A model generated the notes under the pieces. It made no database searches, had not been told where the DNA came from, and worked only from the letters and a program-made list of their open reading frames with translations. The position numbers were made by a program, and so were the translations under genes. 64,000 nt of DNA from Dendrocalamus latiflorus. Taxonomy: Eukaryota > Streptophyta > Magnoliopsida > Poales > Poaceae. Position 1 is the stretch's first letter; every line of letters starts with the position of its first letter. Shown here piece after piece: positions 11,501 to 20,568 of the stretch. The stretch covers positions 17,018,031-17,082,030 of the forward strand of contig CM029632.1 in assembly GCA_017311315.1 (NCBI GenBank), given 5' to 3'.

Positions 11501-12130
11501 GTAAAGCTGAGCAAACTCTGCAGAGTCAAATAAATGGTATTCGAATACGCCGTGCTCCCGGTTATTGGAGCTGTGTCACTTGGGTGATTCCAGCAGCGAA
11601 GCTTAAGTAGTTTTGTACATGCTTTAACTTGTTCAGTTGGTTAATTAACCTTTCATTAAAAAACCCCTGAGTTCTTGAGGAGTAGTTTTGGGTCCGTCTT
11701 ATCAAAATATTTGCAAATAAAACTGCATCCACTCAAAGTAATAAACCAAGTATACTCCATTCCTTTGTGGATCCGTGCATGTGGTAAGTTAGGATTTCCC
11801 TTGTGATTTGCTGAGTACGGGGTTGGAGTACTCAGGCTTGCAAAATCTACAGATACCAGAAGGAAGAGAAGGCAATTCAGGTTTTCGTGTTAGGGTTGCG
11901 ACCGCACTCAGGCTTTCCTGTGGTGCCCTTGCGGTTCTTCTGCAATGTAAGTATATTTGGGCTTGCTCGCCCGTCTTTTGTAAAAATTGACCGTTAGGTC
12001 TTAATTCAATCAAGCTAACTCTTCTTAAATGTTCGTAAGTAGGTATGATACTTGTTCGGTCCGTAACTAAACTCCTGGGTGGTTGCGAATTAGTGACGCT
12101 CCTGTTCCTCCCGGAAACGGGGGCGTTACA
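8600..12130 (+). mobile_element. Solo LTR, 3.5 kb, family A (copy 1)
   Basis: Begins TGAAACACCCCAG and ends GGGGGCGTTACA (TG...CA), flanked by a perfect 5-bp duplication ATTAC at 8595-8599 and 12131-12135. It is homologous over nearly its full length to the copy at 39707-43191. No internal retroelement domains lie next to it, so it is a solo LTR left by recombination between the LTRs of one element. The left 1.8 kb is very GC-rich (conflicting ORFs on both strands), followed by AT-rich stretches. TATA-like boxes lie at 9346 and near 11430 (CCTATATAAAGAG). The large LTR size suggests a Ty3/gypsy family, but without internal sequence that is inference. Confidence 0.9.
9346..9353 (+). promoter_or_regulatory. 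TATA box of solo LTR copy 1
   Basis: CGGGTATAAAAACCGC lies in GC-rich sequence. The equivalent position in the second copy (40327) is also TATAAAG within CGGGTATAAAGCCCC. Conservation between the two copies supports a core LTR promoter. Confidence 0.55.
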
Positions 12131-12135
12131 ATTAC

Positions 12136-13409
12136 ATGGGCAAATTAATTAACCAGCTAGCTAGTTGATTAGACTGGCATGTGTTTGACCTATTGCCAAG
12201 ATTTTATTCATTTTAGGATATGTCAATGCTTTCTTGGTCAAATTGAATTTTGTCATGATAAAATTTGGCAGAAACCAACCACTAGTCCCCTCGACTGCTA
12301 AGCTGTCACGTACACTTGGTATAGAGACTCTTGCATCATTGATTTACTTTAAGTGGACATCACTTGGTTGGACCTGCATGTGACCTGTGAATAGCATTCC
12401 CGACATGCAAATAGAGGCAAGATTAAATCGAACAAGAAGAGTGAAGAGTGAAATCCAAACAAGAATACTAAGCAAATTAAAAGCATAGGGAAGGGTCCAT
12501 TGCACACCTCATTTGAGCAAACTCCGGGTGTTCATTTCACTTAGAGAGAAATATTTTATAGCTACTCCCTCATGGATGGCAGAGCTCTAACTCTAGAGTA
12601 CACACAAGGCTTCACACAAAGGAAACCCTAATCTCTCTCGTCAAGTCATAGAAGAGTCAACTCACACAAGGTTTATATAGTGGATGCTCCTCACCTCACA
12701 CCAAACCCTAAACAACCAGCCACTCTTTAGTGGATCACACCACCTACAAATAGGAAAACCCGATAACCCATACATAAATAGATTTTATATTCACACGCAC
12801 TTGCATGTTTTTCAAAAGCGTGACTTACATAAGATTCCAATAGCCCAATAAGACACTCTATCTTTAAAAATGTGATCTAAACCACTTAGATCAATGTCAC
12901 AAAACCACCATTCCACCTAGTATTGGGTAATTTTCTCAATTGCCACCCATCGGCTTCACACAAAAATGCGATACCTAATACCTCGTCGCCAAGATCATAC
13001 GCCTGCTCTGAGGCCGCCACCACTTGAAACGCTTGAATCCTATTGCACACCACATCACACCATAATCTGCAATGTCCAATTACTTGCTACCAAGATCGCA
13101 CGTTTGCTCCAAGAACCGTCACCACTTGAAACGCACAAGTCCAATTGGCATACCACATGCACACACTTGCCTCCTCATAATCCTTGTCTTTCTCTTGTGT
13201 TTTTCAACTTGAGATGATGCTCCACGTGGACTTACGTGACATGTCACGGCCACCAAGCCTCGGTCTTGCCGCTAGCCACAATAATCATAAAAGCACCTGC
13301 ACATCAAAGAACAAGCAATCAATGTGAATACAAATGACATGCACTTGACTCTCATCGGTAAATCAACACATGCTCACCACGACTCACACTTTTATAGACT
13401 TTACATGAC
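12136..13409. other. Intergenic, probable transposon debris
   Basis: No gene recognised. Around 12985-13135 an imperfect direct repeat is visible (CACCACTTGAAACGC twice, each preceded by CCAAGATC and GCTC). The sequence from about 12480 to 12800 looks like degraded repeat DNA, with no ends that can be placed. Confidence 0.35.
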
Positions 13410-13412
13410 TAA

Positions 13413-13459
13413 GAGCAAGTACAATGATGCTGACTAGGTCGCCTCTAGCGAAATCCACG
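13413..13459. mobile_element. Tourist-like MITE, left part
   Basis: Starts GAGCAAGTACAATG directly after TAA (13410-13412). It is cut after CCACG by the retrotransposon beginning at 13460. The right part is at 25121-25414. Confidence 0.75.
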
Positions 13460-13707
13460 TGTCGTAGGGGTGGCCCCCACCTAAACCCAGCAGGCCTGGT
13501 AGGAGATTATAAGGCCCAGAATAGGCCATGTGTAATGACATAACTACCCCCAGAAGGGATAACCGGATGTAAGGGTATAACTGTAAAAGCACTCCTCATG
13601 TGTATATATATATGAGCACAAGCCATGGGGAGGACCCAGGCCATTAACACTCATCTTCATCACTCTCCACTACCATCTCTCTCTCTGTTTGGACTGTAGC
13701 CACAACA
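13460..13707 (+). repeat. 5' LTR of the Tat element
   Basis: TGTCGTAGGGGTGGCCCC at the start, GTAGCCACAACA at the end. It contains a (TA)n TATA-like stretch (GTGTATATATATATGAG) about 90 bases before its end, which may be the core promoter. Confidence 0.95.
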
Positions 13708-13708
13708 G

Positions 13709-13726
13709 TTGGCGCCGTCCGTGGGG
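13709..13726 (+). other. Primer-binding site
   Basis: TTGGCGCCGTCCGTGGGG starts one base after the 5' LTR. A TTGGCGCC start is usual for Tat-lineage elements and would pair with the 3' end of a host tRNA. I could not test which tRNA matches best. Confidence 0.7.
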
Positions 13727-13760
13727 GGGACGAAGACAAGCCTGAAGACCGAAGAAAAAG

Positions 13761-16700
13761 ATGGCACCGAAAAAAGCTTCCTCAGCCGCGGCGAGGGGAA
13801 AGAAGGCGGCCGGGCCGGAGCGCCGTACGAGTACCAGGGCTTCGCCATCGACAGCGGTGGACGCGGGTGGCGATGCAGTCGCGGTGGCCCAAGACGTCGA
13901 CACGGGTGCGGCGACAGCCGACCCCGCCGCCGCCACCGCACCAGGGATGGAAAGCGCCCTGCTGGCGGCCCTCAACGCGTTCCAGCGGGAGCTGGGGGAC
14001 CTTCGCGGAACCGTCAGAGATATACAAGAGGCTCGGAGTCAGCCGGCTGCGCCAGCAACCGCGTCCGAGCCCGCGCCAAGAAGGGCGGACAGTCGCGAAG
14101 CCCCCGCGTCCAGCCGCGTGCCGCTGCGACGCGCGGATCCGGAGTCCCCGCTCTCGGCGGGGCTGCAGCAGGCGGCATGGCCCGAAGACTTCAAGTTCCC
14201 TAGCGCCATCGACTCGTATAAAGGCGACACGGATCCTCGCGAATTCGTGCGCGTGTACGAAACCGCGATCGAGGCCGCGGGCGGAGACGACACCACGAAG
14301 GCGAAGGGACTCCCCCTCGCACTGCACGGAGCGGCGCTCTCTTGGTTTTTTACCATAGAGCCGGGCTCCATCTATGCGTGGGAGCAGCTTCGCGACCGGC
14401 TTCGTTCCAACTTTCAAGGGTATCATCTCGAGCGAATCGATGCGGACCAACTCTTCGCTGTGAAGCAAGGACCCTCGGAGACGCTCCGGGACTACTTCAA
14501 GCGCTTCGCCAAGATTCGAAGCCAGGTACATGATGTTAATGAAATCACAGTCATCAATGCAGCCATACAGGGCCTTCGCCCGGGCCCGATGGCCGAATAC
14601 AACGCGCGGAGGCCAATTACGACAGTGGCCAAGCTCTTCGACAAAATGGACGAGTACGCGCGGGCGGAGGAGGATGCGCGAAGATGCAGCACCACCGCTC
14701 TCGGCCTCGCCCGTGAGGAGCGGACCCCGCGCGAGGTCGGGGCGGGTGGCCTCTCCTCACAGCCGGGCCGTAGCCGAAAGCCCCGAGGCAGCCCTCCCCG
14801 AGGCAGTGAGGACGGAGTACAGGAAGGCTCGTCACGGGGTAGGCCCAAGCCTCGGCGCCGCCAGCGCCGGCTACAGACGGCCCATCACGTCCTCGCCACC
14901 GAGAGCACCCGCCAAGGACCCGACCCCACCTCGCGGAGGGGAGTCCGGGGATCGGAGGGTGGATTTGACTACACCAGCCAACCCCGCGCAGAGCAGGAGC
15001 TTCTGCGCTATGGTAAGTGGTGCGAGGTACACGGCTACGGCGATCATTACACAAGGGCATGCATCGCGGTGATGGAGTTGCGGAGGGTGAAGGCCGGATC
15101 TCGGTCTCCGCCTTCTCGGCCCCCCGCCGAAGCCCATGTGGGGCACCCAAGGGATAGCCCCACACGGGCCACCGCAGTGGAAGGCGCGCAGCATCACACC
15201 GTCAACGTCATCACCGGAGGCTCTTCCTCAAAAACCCCTGGGGAGCAGCCGCAGATGTGGATGCCGCCCCGCAACATCACCTTCGACTTGAACGACGCTA
15301 GGGGCGTGGAGTACCCTCATCAAGACCCTCTAGTCATCCAGGCCCACATAGCAGGCTGCGAAGTCAAGCGCGTCCTTGTCGACGGGGGAAGCTCCGCGAA
15401 CATCTTATTCGCAGACGCCCTCGACCGCATGGCAATCCCCCGAAGCCAGCTGGAGCAGCCGGGAGCTCCACTTCAAGGCTTCGGGGGTCAACCGCTGCAG
15501 GCCCTGGGGCACATTTCCCTTCCTGTCACCTTCCGTCAGGAGGGCAACAAAGGTAACATCCGGACCGAGCATGTCACCTTTGATGTCGTAGATATCCAGC
15601 ACCCCTACAACGCCATACTGGGGCGACCCGCCATCAACTCTTTCGAGGCAATCCCGCACCACGCCTTCTTGTGTGTAAAGCTCCCGGGCCCGGAGGGTGT
15701 CATCACCATCTTCGGCGACCAGGACCTGGCAAGACGTGCCGCAGGCGGCAGCCGCGTCTCGCATCGCCCGGTGCATGCCCTCTCCGGCGTGCCCGGCGCT
15801 GGGCCCTCCGCCCCCGGATGGACGCCCAAGCCTCGGCCCGAAGGCGGCGTCAAGAAGGTGCCGCTCCAAGCGGAGGGGCAGTTTGTCTCCATTGGCGAGG
15901 GGCTCCCACCGAGGGTCGAACGGGAGCTGCTCCGGGTGCTTCAGAACAACGTGGACGTCTTCGCATGGTCCCCGGAGGACATCAAGGGCGTGGATCGCGC
16001 GGTAATCCAGCATCGTTTGGCGGTCCGCCCCGACGCCAAACCGGTCAAGCAAAGGCTCCGGCGTATGTCGATGGATCGGCAGCAGGTGGCCAAAGCGGAG
16101 GTGGCGAAGCTTCTTCGCGCCGGGGTCATCCGCGAGGTCCACCATCCAGAATGGCTCGCTAACCCGGTGCTAGTCAAAAAGGCCAGCGGGGCCTGGCGCA
16201 TGTGCATCGACTTCACGGCACTCAACAAGGCGTGCCCGAAGGACAACTACCCCTTGCCGCGCATCGATCAGCTGGTTGACGCCACTGCTGGGTGCGAACT
16301 CATGAGTTTCTTGGACGCCTATTCTAGCTACCACCAGGTATACATGGCCGAAGACGACGAGGAGAAGACCAGTTTCATCACACCACTTGGGACGTTCTGC
16401 TTTGTCAGAATGCCCTTTGGCTTGAAGAACGCAGGCGCTACCTTCACCCGCCTCGTTGCCATTGCCCTGGCCGCCCAGCTCGGGAGGAACGTCGAGGCAT
16501 ATGTCGATGACGTGGTGGTCAAAACTCGGCAACTCGCTCTACACGGTCGGGACCTCCAGGAGACCTTCGACAACCTCCGGAAGGCGGGCATCAAGCTCAA
16601 CCCCGACAAATGTGTCTTCGGGGTGCAGGCGGGCAAACTCCTCGGTTTCCTCGTGTCCGGGCGGGGCATCCAGGCGAACCCCGACAAAGTAGACGCTATT

Positions 16701-17807
16701 CTGGGTATGGAGCCGCCCAAGACAACGAGGGAGGTCCAGAGGCTGGCGGGCCGCATGGCAGCATTAAGCCGCTTCCTATCCAGGGCGGCGGAGCGGGGCC
16801 TGCCGTTTTTCAAGACACTCCGCGGGTGCGATGGGTTTCGTTGGGACGGAGACTGCGCGAAGGCCTTCAACGAGCTCAAGCAGCACCTGGCAAGCCTCCC
16901 CACTCTGGTCGCCCCAGCACCAGAGGCTCCCCTCCTGCTCTATCTGGCTGCGTCAGCCACCGCGGTCAGTGCCGTCCTCGTCTTAGAGGAAGGCGCCATG
17001 CAGCGGCCTGTCTACTTTGTCTCCGAAGCCCTTCAAGGTGCCAAGACAAGATACACGGAGCTGGAGAAGCTCGCCTATGCGCTGGTCATGGCCTCCCGGA
17101 AGCTTCGGCATTATTTTCTGGCTCACCCGATCACAGTGCCTTCCTCATTCCCCCTGGCCGAGATGCTACACAACAAGGAGTCCACAGGGCGTATCGGTAA
17201 ATGGGCCGCCGAGCTCGCTCCCTTCTCCTTGACGTATGCTTCGCGAACGGCAATTAAATCCCAAGTCCTGGCGGATTTCCTCGCCGAATGGACCCCGCCG
17301 GCCCAACCCGGCCGGGCGCACGATGACCCCGTCTGGACGCTTACAATCGACGGAGCTTACAGCGTCGCCGGTGCGGGCGTAGGGGCGGTGATCGTCACGC
17401 CTGAGGGACAGCGTTTGCTGTACTCGGCGCGCCTTGCCTTCCCCGCTACCAACAACACGGCCGAATACGAGGCGCTGCTCTTTGGCCTGGCGAAGCTCAA
17501 GGCAGCCGGCGCGAGACGGGTGTTGGTCCGCACCGACTCGCGCTTGGTGGCCGGCCATGTGGACAAGTCATATCAAGCCAAGGACCCTGAGTTGGCCAAG
17601 TACCTCGCGGCGGTACGGGCGAGGGAAAGGCACTTTTTGGGTGTCACCGTCAAGGTCATCCCTCGGGCGGAGAATGAGCAAGCAGATGCCCTCGCCAAGG
17701 CGGCCAGCCAACAACTGCCCCCCCCCGGAGGGGGCATTCTACGAGGTGTTAGCAAAGGCGGCCATCGCGCAGGACAACCGGGACGCGGCACTTGTCCACC
17801 GCATTGA
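13761..17807 (+). CDS. Tat gag-pol polyprotein: gag, protease, RT, RNase H, second RNase H
   Basis: One 1348-codon frame encodes the capsid-like gag and the reverse transcription enzymes. Gag core lies at residues about 150-300 (YKGDTDPREFVRVYETAIEA), with a CHHC-like knuckle CEVHGYGDHYTRAC near 420. The aspartic protease site is VLVDGGSSANILF near 540; DGGS replaces the common DTGA, as is usual in this lineage. Reverse transcriptase runs about 750-1000, with MPFGLKNAGATF and YVDDVV near 914. The first RNase H lies about 1055-1170. The second, archaeal-type RNase H begins TLTIDGAYSVAGAG near 1192 and includes NNTAEYEALLFGL and ENEQADALAKAA. The true frame is lost after about codon 1320, at a run of nine C (17718-17726); the last 27 residues are off-frame. 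No separate start for pol is seen, so gag and pol are fused. Confidence 0.93.
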   Translation: MAPKKASSAAARGKKAAGPERRTSTRASPSTAVDAGGDAVAVAQDVDTGAATADPAAATAPGMESALLAALNAFQRELGDLRGTVRDIQEARSQPAAPATASEPAPRRADSREAPASSRVPLRRADPESPLSAGLQQAAWPEDFKFPSAIDSYKGDTDPREFVRVYETAIEAAGGDDTTKAKGLPLALHGAALSWFFTIEPGSIYAWEQLRDRLRSNFQGYHLERIDADQLFAVKQGPSETLRDYFKRFAKIRSQVHDVNEITVINAAIQGLRPGPMAEYNARRPITTVAKLFDKMDEYARAEEDARRCSTTALGLAREERTPREVGAGGLSSQPGRSRKPRGSPPRGSEDGVQEGSSRGRPKPRRRQRRLQTAHHVLATESTRQGPDPTSRRGVRGSEGGFDYTSQPRAEQELLRYGKWCEVHGYGDHYTRACIAVMELRRVKAGSRSPPSRPPAEAHVGHPRDSPTRATAVEGAQHHTVNVITGGSSSKTPGEQPQMWMPPRNITFDLNDARGVEYPHQDPLVIQAHIAGCEVKRVLVDGGSSANILFADALDRMAIPRSQLEQPGAPLQGFGGQPLQALGHISLPVTFRQEGNKGNIRTEHVTFDVVDIQHPYNAILGRPAINSFEAIPHHAFLCVKLPGPEGVITIFGDQDLARRAAGGSRVSHRPVHALSGVPGAGPSAPGWTPKPRPEGGVKKVPLQAEGQFVSIGEGLPPRVERELLRVLQNNVDVFAWSPEDIKGVDRAVIQHRLAVRPDAKPVKQRLRRMSMDRQQVAKAEVAKLLRAGVIREVHHPEWLANPVLVKKASGAWRMCIDFTALNKACPKDNYPLPRIDQLVDATAGCELMSFLDAYSSYHQVYMAEDDEEKTSFITPLGTFCFVRMPFGLKNAGATFTRLVAIALAAQLGRNVEAYVDDVVVKTRQLALHGRDLQETFDNLRKAGIKLNPDKCVFGVQAGKLLGFLVSGRGIQANPDKVDAILGMEPPKTTREVQRLAGRMAALSRFLSRAAERGLPFFKTLRGCDGFRWDGDCAKAFNELKQHLASLPTLVAPAPEAPLLLYLAASATAVSAVLVLEEGAMQRPVYFVSEALQGAKTRYTELEKLAYALVMASRKLRHYFLAHPITVPSSFPLAEMLHNKESTGRIGKWAAELAPFSLTYASRTAIKSQVLADFLAEWTPPAQPGRAHDDPVWTLTIDGAYSVAGAGVGAVIVTPEGQRLLYSARLAFPATNNTAEYEALLFGLAKLKAAGARRVLVRTDSRLVAGHVDKSYQAKDPELAKYLAAVRARERHFLGVTVKVIPRAENEQADALAKAASQQLPPPGGGILRGVSKGGHRAGQPGRGTCPPH

Positions 17808-19041
17808 TCGGCCAGGAGATTGGCGGGAGCCCATTTTCAAATTCTTACAAGGCCTCGCCGAGCCGGAGGACCCTGCCGAGCTGCGACGATTGCAGCACCG
17901 TGCACGGTCCTTCCAGGTGTTTGAAGGGACGCTTTACTAGAAGGGGGTTTGCGCGTCGCTCCTGCGCTGCCTCTCGACTGAGGAAGGAAAGGAACTCTTG
18001 GCGGAAATCCACGCGGGCGTATGCGGATCCCACCTGGCGCCAAGGTCGTTAGTCGGCAAGGCGTTCAGACAAGGCTTCTACTGGCCGACTGCCATTACCG
18101 ACGCCCAGGACCTCGTCCGTCGGTGCCAAGGGTGCCAATGGATGGCGCGCATCATCCGCAGGCCCCCGACAAGCCTTAACCCAATCCCCCCGGTGTGGCC
18201 ACTGGCGCGCTGGGGTCTTGACATAGTAGGACCACTCGCCCGAGCTCCAGGGGACCTTCGGTTCGTGGTGGTCGCACTGGAGTATTTCTCCAGGTGGCCG
18301 GAAGCGATCGCTCTGGCCAAAGTAACTTCTGCAGCCATACAGCGCTTCCTATGGCAAAACATCATATGTCGCTTCGGGGTACCTCGGGAGCTCACGGTTG
18401 ACAATGGCCTGCAATTCGACGCCGCCCTCTTCAAGGATTATTGTGACAGCATGGGCATCACCCTCCGATTCGCCTCGGTAGGGCATCCCCAGTCCAACGG
18501 GGCGGTCGAACGGGCGAATAGCGCCATATCTGCCGCCATCAAAAAGCGCCTGGTTGGATTGCCGAAGGGCAAGTGGCCAGACGAGCTTCACAGTGTTTTA
18601 TGGTCGCTTCGCACAACGGTAACGCGCCCAACGGAATTCACACCGTTCAAGCTCCTCTTCGGCGACGAAGCAGTGACGCCCGAAGAAATTAAGGCCGGCT
18701 CGCGAAGGGTCCTCGTCCAAGCACCCGAAGAGGAGCGCCGTGTGTCCCTGGACCTCCTCGACGGGATACGGGCAGACGCAGCCCACCACGTCGAGAAGTA
18801 CGCGCGGCAGACAACGCGTACTCGGGACCGCTCTATATGCCCGCGGGGGTTCAAGCCTGGGGATCTCGTCCTCAGGGTGGCGCTTCAGGCGGAAACCGTT
18901 GGCAAGCTGGAATCCAAGTGGGAAGGCCCGTACATTGTAACGGAGGCATTGCCAAAGGGGGCGTACCGCCTCGCCACGCTTGAAGGGCAAGCCTTCCGGC
19001 ACACATGGAACGCGGACAGGTTGCGGCGGTACTACGCCTAG
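17727..19041 (+). pseudogene. Tat pol continuation: linker and integrase
   Basis: In the +1 frame after the C run, the RNase H tail continues (EGAFYEVLAKAAIAQDNRD) to an in-frame TAG at 17938-17940, then resumes into integrase and stops at 19041. Integrase has an HHCC zinc finger (EIHAGVCGSH ... CQGCQ), then the catalytic triad: D at 18220 (GLDIVGP), D at 18400 (VDNGLQFD), E at 18508 (AVERAN), with 35 residues between the last two, the DD35E spacing. The C-terminal part ends with a GKLESKWEGPYIVTEAL motif and HTWNADRLRRYYA. One frameshift plus one stop separates it from the upstream enzymes, so it would be made only by readthrough or not at all. Confidence 0.9.
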
Positions 19042-19155
19042 AAGCGGCACGGTAGGCGTAGAGCCACCGGCCCGTTGTTAGGCGATGCTTGCCCGCGCAA
19101 ACGGGAGTTCAATAAAGGTCGCCGTTCCAAGAGCATCCCCTGACCGCGCTTAGCA

Positions 19156-20412
19156 AAACATAGTCCACGGACTCTAAATAAGACGTAGCGTCGAGCCTAG
19201 CTCCGCACGCACGAGTCTCCGGACTATAAATAAGACGTAGCGTCGAGCCTAGCTCCACACGCGCGAGTCTCCGGACTATAAAGAAGACGTAGCGTCGAGC
19301 CTAGCTCCGCACGCAATAGTCCACGGACTCTAAATAAGACGTAGCGTCGAGCCTAGCTCCGCACGCGCGAGTCTCCGGACTATAAAGAAGACGTAGCGTC
19401 GAGCCTAGCTCCGCACGCAATAGTCCACGGACTCTAAATAAGACGTAGCGTCGAGTCTAGCTCCGCACGCGCGAGTCTCCGGACTATAAAGAAGACGTAG
19501 CGTCGAGCCTAGCTCCGCACGCAATAGTCCACGGACTCTAAATAAGACGTAGCGTCGAGCCTAGCTCCGCACGCGCGAGTCTCCAGACTATAAAGAAGAC
19601 GTAGCGTCGAGCCTAGCTCCGCACGCAATAGTCCACGGACTCTAAATAAGACGTAGCGTCGAGCCTAGCTCCGCACGCGCGAGTCTCCGGACTATAAAGA
19701 AGACATAGCGTCGAGCCTAGCTCCGCACGCAATAGTCCACGAACTCTAAATAAGACGTAGCGTCGAGCCTAGCTCCGCACGCGCGAGTCTCCGGACTATA
19801 AAGAAGACGTAGCGTCGAGCCTAGCTCCGCACGCAATAGTCCACGGACTCTAAATAAGACGTAGCGTCGAGCCTAGCTCCGCACGCACTCTACGGAGTAT
19901 AAATAAGACGCAGCGGGGGGACGCCTTCGCGCGCACTCTACGGAGTATAAAGAAGACGTAGCGTCGAGCCTAGCTCCGCACGCAATAGTCCACGGACTCT
20001 AAATAAGACGTAGCGTCGAGCCTAGCTCCGCACGCGCGAGTCTCCGGACTATAAAGAAGTCGTAGCGTCGAGCCTAGCTCCGCACGCAATAGTCCACGGA
20101 CTCTAAATAAGACGTAGCGTCGAGCCTAGCTCCGCACGCGCGAGTCTCCGGACTATAAAGAAGTCGTAGCGTCGAGCCTAGCTCCGCACGCAATAGTCCA
20201 CGGACTCTAAATAAGACGTAGCGTCGAGCCTAGCTCCGCACGCGCGAGTCTCCGGACTATAAAGAAGACGTAGCGTCGAGCCTAGCTCCGCACGCAATAG
20301 TCCACGGACTCTAAATAAGACGTAGCGTCGAGCCTAGCTCCGCACGCGCGAGTCTCTGGACTATAAAGGAAAGCGTAGCGTCGAGATTGGCATCCGCACG
20401 CGCCGCTCCACG
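19156..20412 (+). repeat. 52-bp tandem array with 104-bp dimer structure
   Basis: The core GACGTAGCGTCGAGCCTAG recurs every 52 bases from 19182 to about 20373, roughly 24 units. Two monomer types mostly alternate: one with AGTCCACGGACTCTAAATAA, the other with AGTCTCCGGACTATAAAGAA, giving a 104-bp higher-order dimer. Each carries a short palindrome (AGTCC-AC-GGACT or AGTC-TCCG-GACT). Near 19885-19945 two divergent units (CTCTACGGAGTATAAA) interrupt the alternation. The array sits between integrase and the 3' end of the antisense gene. Confidence 0.93.
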
Positions 20413-20568
20413 GAGCACAAACAAGATGCATACACCTGTCCTTCACGTCCAGCGACAGGTAACACCAAGCATAAAGTACTACTTGGTTCCATTGCAAAAG
20501 CAGAGGGGTTACATGGTCACATGCGTAAGAACCAGTACATCATCCCCCGGCACCACCCGACCAACCGC

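Noticed and set aside
19156..20412. CRISPR-like regular repeats
   Set aside because: The repeats are contiguous tandem units with no unique spacers and lie inside a plant retrotransposon.
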